Assembly (NCBI RefSeq): GCF_947623445.1
Contig: NC_135242.1
Span: 18,972,001 to 19,036,000, forward strand
Direction: 5' to 3'
Origin: Clavelina lepadiformis
Taxonomy: Eukaryota; Chordata; Ascidiacea; Aplousobranchia; Clavelinidae
DNA: 64,000 nt
Below, in pieces: positions 36,281-49,800 of this stretch; positions within the stretch are counted from its first letter, which is position 1; the number at the start of each line of letters is the position of its first letter. The position numbers were made by a program, and so were the translations under genes. The notes beneath the pieces are model-generated. The model saw only the letters and a program-made list of their open reading frames with translations, was not told the origin of the DNA and made no database searches.

Positions 36281-39200
36281 GTTTCATATCCTGGACAACA
36301 GATATGTATATAGGCCTCCTTCGGTTACATGATGTAGTGTAAAGATCAGTTTTATCGTAATTTGAAACAAATGAATTAGCTGTGGATAATCCTGACAACC
36401 AAAGACTTTTTTAAAAAACATTTATGTACTACTTCGTCGCGTGGTTGTGATTCTGACATTATGCAAATCTACAGGCCACATTATACGGAAAATAATTAAA
36501 AAGGCATTCACGTCCATCTTAAGTATAATTTCAGTTTGTGCCACCCTGCAAGTTTTTCCTTTAAGTTAAGCTGCTGAAGTGAAAAGGACGCAATCGGTTT
36601 TCCGCTATCCTCATATGGAATAATTATAAACAAAGGTTTGGAAGGCAAAATTCTCGATCAGTTTAATGAAGCTGCTACAGAAATACGCAAAAGTATCATG
36701 CGTTGACGTTGGACTGGTTCATAAAGAGCTACAGTATAACCATTTGTTTCTAAATAAACATTTTTGGCCTTGTGACCATGTACAGTGTATAGTTTTCTAC
36801 AGCTGGTCTAACTGTGCCGAGGAATAAAACCGCCGCTTAACGAAATCGTCTGAGACAAAGATAGACTTAATTATTAAGCGGCGTCTACTGTATAACGTAA
36901 AAGTATATCCAGTATAAAAGTGAAACAAAACTGCACTTCTTTACGCGAACTTTGCAAGTTTTATAAAATAAATTACAATAAACAGAAACTTATCCGCTCA
37001 AAGCATCAATGGATGGGCTTTTGCAAGGCAGTTTACACCTACACACACTAGCTGGTTAACAAAATGGAATCTACAGGGTACTTATTAATTGGCTGATGGG
37101 TAATTTGCAACAGAGGACAGAACTTTGGCAACAGCCGCTTGTACCGTGTAGAATCGTACAGTAATAGACAGTTATTATGGATAATTAGCTTACGAATAAA
37201 GATCAACTTAGAACAATACCGCCAAATAACAACAGCACATACAAGTATTGGTCTTAGATCTCCCGCATATAAGACAAGATCGTGATGCTATTTGTTCTTA
37301 ACTAAATAACTGGTTTTGTTTAACTGCCCACCACCACACTGTGAAGTCTACGTTCGCATCACATAAAGAAACTTAAAAACGAAAGTTACATGTAGTCGGG
37401 TAATGTCACTTTCGGCAGCAAATTGTGCAAAATAGGTCAACCAAAACAACATCGTAGCAGCAGAGGAAAATGTCGTGTGTTTTTAGGGAAGTTGCAGATT
37501 TCCTAACATTGTGTAAACATCTTGTAATTGGAGTGTAAATTTGCTTGTTTGCGACACGGCCAAAACGAAATTTCATGGAAATATGACGTCAGAACTTATT
37601 TATGCGAGACATGTTAGCAAATCTCCACTTGTAAACTGTGGGCGCAACCGAAATAGGTGTCTGGCTGGCTAGCTGGTTGTAGCCATGTTAAATGACTTTG
37701 TATTGAACTGGTTACCTGTAATTTATGAAATGAATGGTTATAAATCGATAAAACTTAAAAATGTGCAACTGAAACATGTACTTTTCGATGATTCAGCATC
37801 GTCACATCGTCCACGTATAACAGGCAATCGCTGTGCAACAATGCCCATGAACAATTCAGTTAAGACTAGCCATTTGCTATGCCATATACTAGTTACGCAA
37901 AGTAATACGACTGAAACCAACACTATATGCCTAATCAGATCCTTCTAATAGCTGCATGACGTTTTTTTACTGTGTATCTATCCTTGTTCTCAGTGCAAAA
38001 GAAAAGAACCATAAAAAACGACGGAATAGACTCATTTAGATGAAAGAGTTAAAATCCACTATCTATGCATTCTATGGTGTTTGAAAGCAAGCGTTAAAAA
38101 TTATGTGATGATCAAAGAAATTTTTTAGAAAAAACCGTCAGTAAACCTATTAGCAATGATGTTAATTACCACAACTAAGACAAGCAAACGTGGCAAGACT
38201 TGAATACGAAACGTGCATTACGGTAAAATAGTCTGAAAAACATAAATTTCAGCGTCAACTCAGCGAATAAACCCAATTCGTAACCGCTAATGTCTATGTC
38301 AAGCATTGTGACAATTATTTAATAACGTTAACTTGTTCATCACTTTAAGGCGAATTAGTTCAGCTTTAACAAATCACATTTAAAATTTCTTGCCATCGAT
38401 ATTAAAGATATTAACTAATCAAAAACTGCATAGTTTCGTCATTATTAATAGTCATAAATTCATCCAAACACGTTCGGTAGTTTGCGTGCGTATGCATATG
38501 ATGCAATTTCAACGTTACTTTCTATTCGTACATATCCAGCGGGCACATGACGATGTTAGGACCTTTAGGCAACGTTGGAAAGAATGTCCGTACGTGCCAC
38601 ATTTCTCAAGAATTTAATGTAGGGCTACTGAAAGTTCTGAAACACTTGTTTTCAATAAACGAAGTTTCAGGAAGAAAGAAAAAGCTTGTAGAGGTTGAAG
38701 AAGTTTTACTTAGTTATCGGTATAAAGTTACACGAAACAATTATAACATATCGTCGTTTAAAGATCTATATAGGCTATAAAGAAAAGAGAGAATAACTAA
38801 AGATTGCAAGATAAGAAAACAAATATTATATTCAATCAATCTCACCCACATGCCTACCGCAAAAAGACAACATGCTTCATTTTAATAAATTTTTTTCTGT
38901 TAACAGACAAAATAAATTTCAGATCTCACGTAGCTCGCAGCTACACATGACGTGCAAACAGAGCCGGTGGCTAGTAAAACCTTGTTATTTCGTATTTCAC
39001 CGTTAAAACTTCACCTACACGCCGACACAGTCTGCTAATTGGTAGCTACGTTTCCGGTCGTCGCGAAATCTGGAGAAGCCGACAATAGCAGCGAAGTTAG
39101 AGCGCCGGTTGTGCGCGCTCGTCACGTAGTCAATTTTTGCTGTTTTTCCCATGGGCCCAAAGCCCATTGATAGCAATTGGTTAAAGCTACTTTGCAGCGC

Positions 39201-39605
39201 AAACGAAGAGCACGATTTAAAACGTAACTGGATATGAATGAAGACAAGTAGGGGACGTCGGTTAAATAAGTTACAGAAATGAGGGAGTCCAATAATTCAC
39301 GCTAGGCCTGTTTAGAAAGACTGGCTCACAATTATCAGGTTATGGGGCACGGCAAATTAACAATTTTGACAGATTTGGACGTTGTTGAAGCAGATGGACT
39401 TAGGCGTTAGTTTCCTTGCATGAACATAGAACAGCAACAACTGACAAGTCTCAATACTTAATCCAGATCAATATTTAACTTTTGACGAGAAATGAAATGA
39501 TTGGTTTATTGATTTAATAAATTTTCATTATTTTGCGTACAGAGTGACTTTATGTGAAAAATAATACATAGAGAGCCTGATAGTAAACTGCTAGACACTG
39601 CCAAT
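36281..39605. other. Gap between PLOD genes A and B
   Basis: No gene recognised. Contains a short inverted repeat CGCCGCTTAA/TTAAGCGGCG at 36831-36840 and 36874-36883 that may belong to a tiny MITE ending TCTACTGTA. About 39045-39200 is richer in CpG than the surroundings and may be part of the gene B promoter region; this is a guess from composition and its distance of about 450 bp from the start codon. Confidence 0.4.
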
Positions 39606-42600
39606 ATGCAATTTGGAGGACTAGCTTGTGTCCTACTAAACCTTCTTTGTTTTCAGAGTTTACTACCTTCTCAAGCAGGTTTGTTGTTAATGTTGGTCTC
39701 ATATGAGAAAACTAGCACAGCTACAAACCCAAACTTGCGATATTAAAATTATGTATGTACAATGTAGCAGACAGCACTTAAACTAAACCTATGTTCAGAC
39801 AAACTAGTTCCAGTAACCAGTTAGCGCACATACCTCAACATACTTGATTTTACATTTTGTAGATCCACTGGAGCTCTTAGTTGTAACTGTGGCCACTGAT
39901 GAAACTGATGGCTTCAAACGATTTGAAGAGTCTCTTAAACTTTTTAACCTGGATGTTTTAGTGAGTAACTTTAGTATACCGCTAAACGTTCGTCTATTCA
40001 AAAACATATGCACTATTTTAGGTGTTAGGTATGCATGAGGAATGGAGGGGTGGATATTTACGATTGTATTCAGGAGGTGGTCAAAAAATAAATATTTTAA
40101 AGCGAGGACTTGAGAAATATAAAGAGAACAAAAATCTGGTTCTCTTTTTTACAGATAGGTAATTGGTTAAGTTCATTATATTTTGTGTTTAATCAACAGT
40201 CAGTTTTATTGATAAGAGTACATTTACTTGTAGCTCTAGTGTGCATACAGTTAATTAATACAATCATCAAGTTTGTTTTTTTTGCCTTTGTTGTCAGGTA
40301 AGTTAGTACATAACGCTGTCACAGAAGTGTTCTTTTTTCAGCTATGATGTAGTTTTTACAACTGGAAAAGAGGAAATTTTATCCAAGTTTAAAGAGTTTA
40401 ATGCACGAATTATATTTTCTGCTGAAAGTACCATTTGGCCTGATCGCTCACTAGAGGTATTATTTTCTATCGTATAAAACTGAAAGCATGTTAACTTATC
40501 TAAAGTTGTTTGTTTATTTGTTTCATCTTCCAAGTATGTAATATTTATTATAAACACAGCTGTTCAAAGTATACAGTTAGTATATTATGCGTGGCTATTG
40601 GCTAACTGTTAATAACTTTGCACAGTGACAGCCTAACTTACTAGAAAAAAATGTACAGTTGAAGCTATTTTCCTGTTTCTGTTGCACCATATAAAAGGTG
40701 TGTCACCTACTTGCAAAGAAATAGTGACTTACATACCAAATTCAGCAACAAATAAATTTAACAGAATCGGTATCCAGAAGTTACTGTTGGCAAACGATTT
40801 TTATGTTCCGGTGGAATAATTGGTTATGCTGACACTTTTTGGTCTATTATTACACAATGGAACATGCAAGATACCGATGATGACCAACTATATTACACAA
40901 AGATATATGTTAACGCTACATTAAGGGTAAGATTTATTGCTGTAGTTGCAAGTGTAGCTAGTTTGGGTATGGTAAGATAAAACCAGCATGTTGTCATAAA
41001 ATTCTTGTTGTTTCTTCAGTTGACTTAGCTATTTTGAGTTTTCTTAATAATTTAAATGTACGTTTTCAGACTCAACTCAATGCAACATTGGATCATACAA
41101 GTAAACTAGTTCAAAATATCAATTTTGCCAAAAGTAGGTTAATATACATACAGCTTTTTATAATATGTTAGGCTAAGTTACCATATCTGGTATGTATGTG
41201 GATTGTGGAAAACAACGCAATTATGAAAATGTACTGAAAGTCCAATGTCCAGTACCAACAAGTGGTTGGGCAATGGATTAATTATCGTAAATTAGTAATT
41301 GTTAATTAACTAATCATGTATACTTTTGATCGTTGGGTGGTATCTTTGCTTTGAAGACGTCTTGTACATCATTACTGATTTGCCTGTAATTTTGTTTTAA
41401 AAATCAACGTGTTTGGTACGAGAGCTAACTAATTGTACTGCATGTTGTATTTAAACAAAGTTAATAATGCTCTATTTTTTATTTTACAAACTTACAACAT
41501 GTGAACTTTCTTTATCAGATGAGTTGGAAATGGTTGAAGAAGACACATTTACTCGCATAAAAAACTTGAAATACTCAACACTCCCAAGTGTCATTCATGG
41601 GAATGGTCCCAGCAAGGTAATCTAAGCCAAATTTATATTTTTGGTGGAACTTAAGAGAGAAATAGATTAATGTACACAAATATGTCAATAACCATGCCCT
41701 TAAACATTTTCCATTTGTCATTTTTAATATATATCTTACTTTATTATATCAAAAGATTATTGTTTATGATCAGTTTAGCGTCAATTTACTTACAGGTCCA
41801 TCTAAATCATTTCACAAATTATGTACCTGATGCCTGGCATAGTGAATATGGATGTAGGCAATGCAATCGAAACCTTATAGATTTAACAAACATCCAAGAG
41901 GTTGTTATATGCAGATATTTTTAGTTTATTGTTCACAAAATGAATTCTAGGCTTTTTTCTTGTGATTGAAACATGATGACAGCAAAATTACAAAAAGACA
42001 TGGTGAATCAGAAAAACATTAGGCCATACCATATCTTACTCAATATATACAAAATATTATGAATGCTATGATCTATAACTCATAATATAATCATAAAAAT
42101 AAAGAATTTTTATTCATTGTTTTTAAAAAGTTGTTACTTTAATTTTCATTTCAGGAAGAACTCCCTAAAATTCAAATGGCAATATTTATCGAACAACCTA
42201 CTCCATTCATTGAAGAATTTTTACAAAGACTAGAACAGATATCATATCCCAAGTCTAGAATCACCTTGTTTGTTCACAACAATGTAAGTGGGTTGAAAGT
42301 ACTAAACTCACAGATTACAAAATAAATAAAAGAAATTATAGTCAACATAATCATGTCACTTTTCAGGAGGGAGATGTAGAACGTTATGTGTCACAATTTA
42401 TGTTGCGACATCGTTCAAAGTATGCAGCTGTCAAAAGTGTTTCACCCCATGAAAACATTGATGAAAAAGCAGCTAGAAATATGGCAGTGTAAGTTAGAAC
42501 ATTAGATTGCACTTTGTTTTGTGTATCCAAACTAATGTTATTCATACACCAACAAAAAACTAGCCACTCTTGCCTCCAATGAAAACGTTCTTCATTTATT

Positions 42601-45600
42601 ACAGAAATCATTGCATTGAGATTGACTGTGATTACCAGTTCAGCGTGGACTCATATGTTCAAATCACAGAACCAGACATTTTAAAGTTTTTGATAACCAA
42701 GAACAAGCAAGTAAGACTAAATTGCTCAAATTCTCTGAAGTATTTAGGTATATATATGAATTTGAATACTTCTTGCCTAATTTTGACATCACTTGAATCT
42801 TTCAGGTCATTGCCCCAATTGTGGTACGGCATGGTAAATTGTGGAGCAACTTTTGGGGTGCGATAAATATTGATGGTTACTACTCAAGATCAGATGACTA
42901 CTTAGCTATAGTAAATAATGAGAGAAGGTAAAAATACTGGTAACACCAATTACAAGCAAATTATTGGGAAGATCGAGTAATTCAAAACAAAAACACCAAA
43001 AGCCGGACTAGAGTAAATGCAAACATATTAATTGCAGATGCTTCGAGTCATAACATACTCATTCTCAAAGACAGGAAGGAGGAATAATCTTAAACAATGC
43101 AATTATTTGCAACTTACATACGAACAGAGCCTGATAACTCGCACTTTGTTATTACACTGTGTCCCTATATAAGTAGCAAGTAAGATAGTCTAAGATTAGT
43201 TCTACCTTGCATTGAGAATTAGTACAAATATTACTCAAAATTTCTGCAGTTAGAATGTTTGCATCAACCCTAGCTTTGGTAACACAATGTTTCTTGTTTC
43301 AATAAAAAATTTCTGTGTTTACCTAAAGACTAACTAATTGTTTTACAGGGGCATCTGGAATGTCCCCTTTGTTAATGCTGTGTATTTGACAAGAGGAGAC
43401 ACACTTATGCACATCGAAAATAAAATTCAACGCCTGTATAACTATGAAGATGTTGATGCAGATATGGCTTACTGCAATCATATGCGAGATGAGGTAAGGA
43501 CCTAACATTTATTGTAATATATTTACGTAACAGACAAGGCTTGGTAAAGAACTTAAAATCGGTACTTAAAATAATTACAGAATGAAATGGAGAATTTCAA
43601 TTTGATTTTTTTTTGTCCAAGTGCTTATTCTAATTAGTTATTTTACTTTTTTCCCAATTTAATTTTTTTGAACTTTGTTAAATGCTAAAGGAGAATTCAG
43701 GACAATTTTATTGACGGTTAATGTTTAATCAAAAATCAAATTTTGGCAAAAACTGAAACAATTATTTTTGTAAAATTTCTAAAATATGAACGGATCATAA
43801 CATTGCTATAAATGGTAGGTAGTTTAAAACAAGGCTATTAATCATGTGTTGTGACCCATTTTGCTGAAATTCAACATGAAATTTGAAATATTCACATTTT
43901 CTTACTTAAAATTTCCAAATGCTTTGTTTTTTTTCAAACTTTGGTTATAAAAAAGAACGTTTTTACCAAACAAAGTGATTGAATTAAGTTTGCAAATGGT
44001 TCCGTAATAAAAAGATTCGGAACAAAATGTCACATGACCACATAAATAGGAATTTTGTTATGTATCATACCGCATAAATCCATCCAACTGTGAACAGCAG
44101 CGTTTTATTCACTCTATCCTTTCTCATAGGACCTCATGATTTTTAAACATAAGTGTACTGTTTGGAAAAAGTCTTTAGCTATGATAAATGGTTTCGTACA
44201 AGAAGTGTGCACTAAACTGAGAACATCCAAATTACGAATTGTCTTTATAATCATAGGGAATCTTCATATTTGCAACAAACGAAATAGACTTTGGAAGATT
44301 GATTTTTACCGAAAATGTGATGACAGATACCATCCATCCTGACTGGTGGCAGATTAAAGACAACACAAAGGTTACTAAGTTATTTCAATATAAACTTATA
44401 TTAGTATTCCATGTGGGTTTGGTTAAGCTGTTTTTAAAAGTATATATTATTATTTCCAACAATAAGCATTTATGGCAACCCTGGATCAGCACTTCAAACA
44501 TCAGTCATATAGAGGCAAACGACCACTAACTGCATTAAAAGGTTAATGTAAAAAGTGAAATAAATCAGGGTTGGTTTGAACGGTCTAAAACAGAAATATA
44601 TTTCGCCTATACAGCTATAGGTGTCATCAGTCTTATTGAAAAGGAATAATTTCCAACAAAGTGCATAGTGTAAATGTCCAAATGTAGGTAAATTTACTCA
44701 GAATAGACCTCATATGCTATTAACAATTGCCTCTGTGCAAAGAATACATAAAAAGTGATAGCTTACCTTGAATTTTACTTAACCAGGACTGGGAGGAAAG
44801 GTACATCCATCCTGATTTTTGGAATGCAACATTGGATGCTGTGGACATAGCCCAACCTTGTCCAGATGTTTACATGTTCCCTTTGTTTACACACCGAGCT
44901 GCTGACACGCTCGTTGAGATCATGGAAGATTATGGAGAATGGTCAGGTGGAAAAAATAAGGTAAATTTTTCATACCACATAAAACGCACTGAAAGAGTTA
45001 ATCACAATTGTACTGAAATATAATTAATTGATAATTAATAAATAATATAATAGAACATAAAAACTGAAGGAAAATTGTACAAATTCTGTATTTACTATCG
45101 AAGAAAGTATTTTGATGGGAATAATCAAGTATTTTGTAAGTATCAAGTATTTTGTAGGATTCACGATTGGCTGGTGGGTATGAAAACGTTCCTACAGTCG
45201 ATATTCATATGAATCAAATCGCTTTTGAAAAAGAATGGCTTTTCCTGTTACGTCATTACCCAACCAAAATAGTGGAAAAAGTTTATCCAGGATTTTATAC
45301 AAAGGTACATATAACTTTCACAAGCACTTTGTTTTGTATATAAATCTAACCCAAGTCTTACTTTGTCCAGGCTCATTCAATTATGATGTTTGTTGTTCGA
45401 TACAAACCAACGGAACAATCATTCCTGCGTCCTCACCACGATTCTTCTACTTGGACAATGAACGTTGCCCTAAATTCTCATGGAACAGATTACGAGGTGA
45501 AATACATATTCTTATATTTTGAAGTGGGTTTCAACTCCAAAAACGTTGAAACTGCACTGTGCTGAAGTTGGTTATAACTTGGCTGTTGTTTGCATGCAGG

Positions 45601-45755
45601 GTGGTGGATGTCGATTTTTGAGATACGATTGCTCAGTGACAAACATTCCTAAAGGCTACGCTCTGATTCATCCGGGTCGGTTGACTCATTATCACGAGGG
45701 TTTACTTACTACAAATGGTACCCGATACATAGCAGTGTCATTTGTTGATCCTTAA
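39606..45755 (+). CDS. PLOD lysyl hydroxylase, gene B
   Basis: Tandem paralogue of gene A with the same role and 730 aa. Exons: 39606-39678, 39863-39960, 40022-40158, 40342-40456, 40765-40926, 41070-41133, 41519-41616, 41796-41900, 42155-42283, 42367-42488, 42605-42710, 42806-42927, 43349-43493, 44257-44370, 44787-44960, 45158-45304, 45371-45496, 45600-45755. Every exon has the same length and phase as in gene A, and all donors are GT. Signal peptide ends SQA. The glycosyltransferase-like motif reads FTDSYDV and the acidic motif DTDDDQL, one Asp more than A. His659, Asp661, His711 and Arg721 are kept. Exons 17-18 and intron 17 are nearly identical to A while most other introns are not, which suggests recent conversion of the 3' end. 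AATAAA at 45859 follows the stop. Confidence 0.95.
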
Positions 45756-45858
45756 TTTGCACTTAATTCGTAAAAATGTAACTAAATCGTAGTATTATGC
45801 AGTCGTAAACCTTTTATATCACTTTTATGCCTTTCTGTACAATTGCTTAGTTTTTTGC

Positions 45859-45864
45859 AATAAA
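45859..45864 (+). terminator. Candidate poly(A) signal, PLOD gene B
   Basis: AATAAA 104 bp after the stop codon, in a T-rich setting. Gene A has AGTAAA at the matching place. Confidence 0.55.
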
Positions 45865-45869
45865 ACTGC

Positions 45870-46864
45870 TGCTCTCATGTTTCCTGAGTAATTCAATTCC
45901 AACTGAACTGCCCAGAGTTACACGAGGAAAAATAGTTTGATTGACTTGTAGTATTGTGTAAAATGGAAGTAAACAATTATCGTGCCGTGCTTTACGAAAA
46001 GTTCGGGCATTTTCGTTACTGCTGTTAATGAAAGAAATTCGCTTCAAAAATCAGAAGCACTTGCCGACAAACCAAGAGTAAAAGAGCTACTTAATAAGTA
46101 TAATGAAGAAATGTGCGTTGAGGTTTTATAGACGGGCAGAAAGTTTTAAAAATTTGCTGTTAAAGCGTTATGACTTGTGCATTACAACGACATGCTTCTT
46201 TAATTGTAAAACAAACCCTTTAGAGAAAATACTTCACAAATGTAATATTGCACTTACCGTTAGTTAAGATTTCATAATTCACTTCGGTGAAGGCGTAACA
46301 TTGAAACGCTTTGTTTTGGTAACGAACTCATCAATACAATATCAAATAACAGTTAAATCATATTCCCATAAGAAAATAATAAAAGAAACACAGACTGATC
46401 GATTGACTGATACTTCATTACTTTTTCTATATCGCCACGACATTTGACCACCTTGTGGAATTTTTTTAGGTATGATTTATAGATTGCTGGGGCGATTAGG
46501 ATACTTGTTCAGTGAGAAGTGGTTATTGTTCAATGTGTTCTTTAAACCTAAACTGTTGTTGGAAATATGTTAGAACTACCGTCACGTGTCACCTAACATG
46601 AATATTTTGAAGCAACCACAAAACAACGAGGTATCCTGTTCCTTCCGCACGTGTTGAAAGTACCTTGTATAATACATATAATAGGTCTAGGATTACCTAT
46701 CTTTCGTGTGCCCTTATCATATCTAGGCCTTTATTGGCTACATGCTGTAACGGCTCTCTTACTGGGGTAATGAAAATATCCATGAAATATTTTCCCCGGC
46801 CCCACAGGTAGTGTCGATCATTAATTGTGGATCGCTTTATCATAGCAATGACAACCGTAGGTTT
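45870..46864. other. 3' flank of PLOD gene B and 5' flank of the TPR gene
   Basis: The first 800 bp are the diverged counterpart of the gene A 3' flank. The last part would hold the promoter of the TPR gene; an open frame extends upstream of its ATG to 46811 but without another ATG. Confidence 0.45.
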
Positions 46865-49800
46865 ATGACAGCAATGCGGGACTCGAACCAGGCACAGTCA
46901 TTTTGCGTGGATGGAGACATTAAAATGGTTGCTGGTGATAATGTTGCAGCAGCGATTGCTTATCTCCAAGCGCATACACTTCATGCTAGCGCGACAAAAG
47001 AGCATGTGGAATCTCTATCCGAAGAGCAGCGTAAAGAGCTGATCGATATTCTGCAAGAATGGATCAAACGACAAAAAGCATATGATAAGTGAGTTTAAAG
47101 GCATTAGGCTACATCCTATTGTATGCTAAAATAATGCAAACTGTGGACAAATTTATATAACTTAAACCAGTTACAGTTGTCAATCCAATTTCGCCACGAA
47201 AACGTTGGTATTTTTTAAGAAACTATGTACATATGCCGCAATGCATTAAATTTGTTTTTCCAATATTTCTTCGTGTGCTACATACAGGTCGACATTGGGT
47301 ATCACGGTAACTGCTGATCAGGTTTGGGAGTTTATATTTTGTCTGGACCCAGAGGCAGTTGTGACGTGTTTTGCAAGCATAGAATCTTTTCTTCAGCATA
47401 AGTGCTACCAAGAGGTACGCGTAGCCTAACTGGTATTCCATAAACTCAACAAACACAGTTATAATTAGCCTACGGCATCAGGTTATGTGAATGGCAATGT
47501 AAGGATAAAGACTAGCCTAATTCCATGGAATCAGCTTAATGCCTAAGATTGTGGTGCTATTGAAGGAATCTTTACGTATGCATGTTTCAATAAGTGCCAA
47601 ACGAATATTTAGGTAATCGACAGTTGCACAGCAATCATAAAACACTATCCTTTGGAGACAGTATCAATACTGCTGCAGCGTGCTTTGGCACGAACTTTGA
47701 TGGGTGACCAAGACAAAGAGGCAATTGCAGATTATCTGCGAGCTTTTCTAAAAGACAAAGAAACAACAATTCGGGTGCGTTCACTTTAAAATTCTTGTGG
47801 GGTACAACAATAAAACTGCATTTCCTTAAGCTAATCACCATGAATGCCATCCATTATATAGGTAGTTCAGGTGACACAAAGTGAGCATCTTGAGAGCGTA
47901 AAGAAGTTGATGCTAAATTGCGTGCATTCACAATCTCCCCCAGTCAACGAGGTGAAACCTTACAAACAGTGGCTGGCGTTAACTATTGACTGTTGCAGGT
48001 AATCAAGCTGGTTTAGACTATATATTTGGCTCACCATTTTGTGCTAGCTGATATTCATTTGCATAATATATGTAATAAACTAAAAACTCTAACTACGTTA
48101 AGCTTATAATTGAATTTTGACGTCAGTTTCATACGTTAGCTGGACTAAGCCAAAACTGTCAACATTCATAGATCTCTTGCGCGCTACCTTGTTCATCTAA
48201 TTCTAAATGCATCGTCTCATGTAGGAAAGATGTAGTTTAAAACGGGTCTGGTGCTGAAGTGCACAACCACGTGATGCACTTATACAGTATACTAGATCCC
48301 TGCTACCCAAAATGTGGTGTCATTTAGTTTTGCACTTCTGCACTAGACCCTTTAAAACATCCCGCGATTAGAGCGCTTTGAATAATAATTTATTCAACAG
48401 ATTTCTACTCGCCTTTGAGCCAGAGAATTTCCAATTGCAAATGACTTTTGTAGAAAAGTTAAAAGCAATTCATAAAACCGACAAAGCAATCTCCATGCTC
48501 ACAGAAATGCTGGACGCTGCTAGACATGATCCTAAGACTGACCAAGAGCAATTGACGAAGATTCTCCTCAAGCGAAGTGCTTGCCACACGGACAAGCAAC
48601 ACGTCGACCTTGCGTTAAATGACATATCTGCTGGTTTGAATGCAGCTGCTGATCTTGAAAGGGCATTGTTTGCAAACAATGATGATTTTAACTGTGATAA
48701 AGAGTTCAAGTGGCTGATGGCTTCTCGCAAAAAATCAAGTGAGATTGCAAAAGAAATTTATGGCGGTAAATCTAACGACTTGGCAGATCTATATGTGACT
48801 ATTGACAAGGCCGCTTCAAAACTTCACGCCGAAGACAGGTTCAAGGCCGTGACGAAAATGGAAAACATCCGTCTGTCCATTGACTTCTACAGAGCCATGC
48901 TAGTGCTGCAGCCCAGCAGCAAAGATGCCTTGTTTAAACTTGGAAGTTCTTATGCACGACTAGGCAAGAACAAGCTTGCTGTGAAAATATTTGATAAACT
49001 TTTGGAAGATCCGCATTTCGCACAAGATGCAGCTATTTTGACCGCAAGGGCCTTATGTTACCGGGAATTAGGCAAAAAAGTAAGCCGTGCTTAAAAATTT
49101 ACACGCTTAGACGTTTCTCGCTTTATGACTCTTACGGCCAGCTATAGCACATAGTCATTTAGTCATGTTTATGCATGTTAACAATAACGTGAACTAATAC
49201 GGATTGTAGGTTTATAAAGCTTGTTTTATTTTCAGGTCGAAGCGCAAAAAGATTATGACACGTTGTTGCGTCACAAACCTCGCGATGTCACGTTACTATG
49301 TGAAAGGGCGTTAGTATGCATCGAGGATGACGACATCACTGCATGTGTTGAAGATCTACTGGTTTGCTAATACTTTCATGTGTATTATTTTGAAGTCTTG
49401 GTGTGTATGAGCACTTAATTTCTCGAACAAATGAAACTGTTTAAAATTTAGGCGGCTAGCAGAATTAATCAAAAGGCTGTTGTAAGTCACGTAAGCAAGG
49501 AGCCGCTTGTCCAACGAACTCGATTACGTCAAGTTTTGTTTGACTACGCCAAAACGTTGCTTCAGGATGCCCCTCTGCCAACCAGCAAAAGTATTTATTT
49601 AAGAATATTGATACTATATTTTTATATAGCCTTATTAAACTATTTAGGCTATACAGAAACAAATACACAAGTTATGGTATGTTGTATGAAAAAAAACTTG
49701 CACTTTATGATTTATATAGCACCACACGCAGAAGTGTCCCACAGAGATGTTGTAAATGATGACACGTTGTCGGTTACGTTGGGGATTTCCCAGCTTTTGA

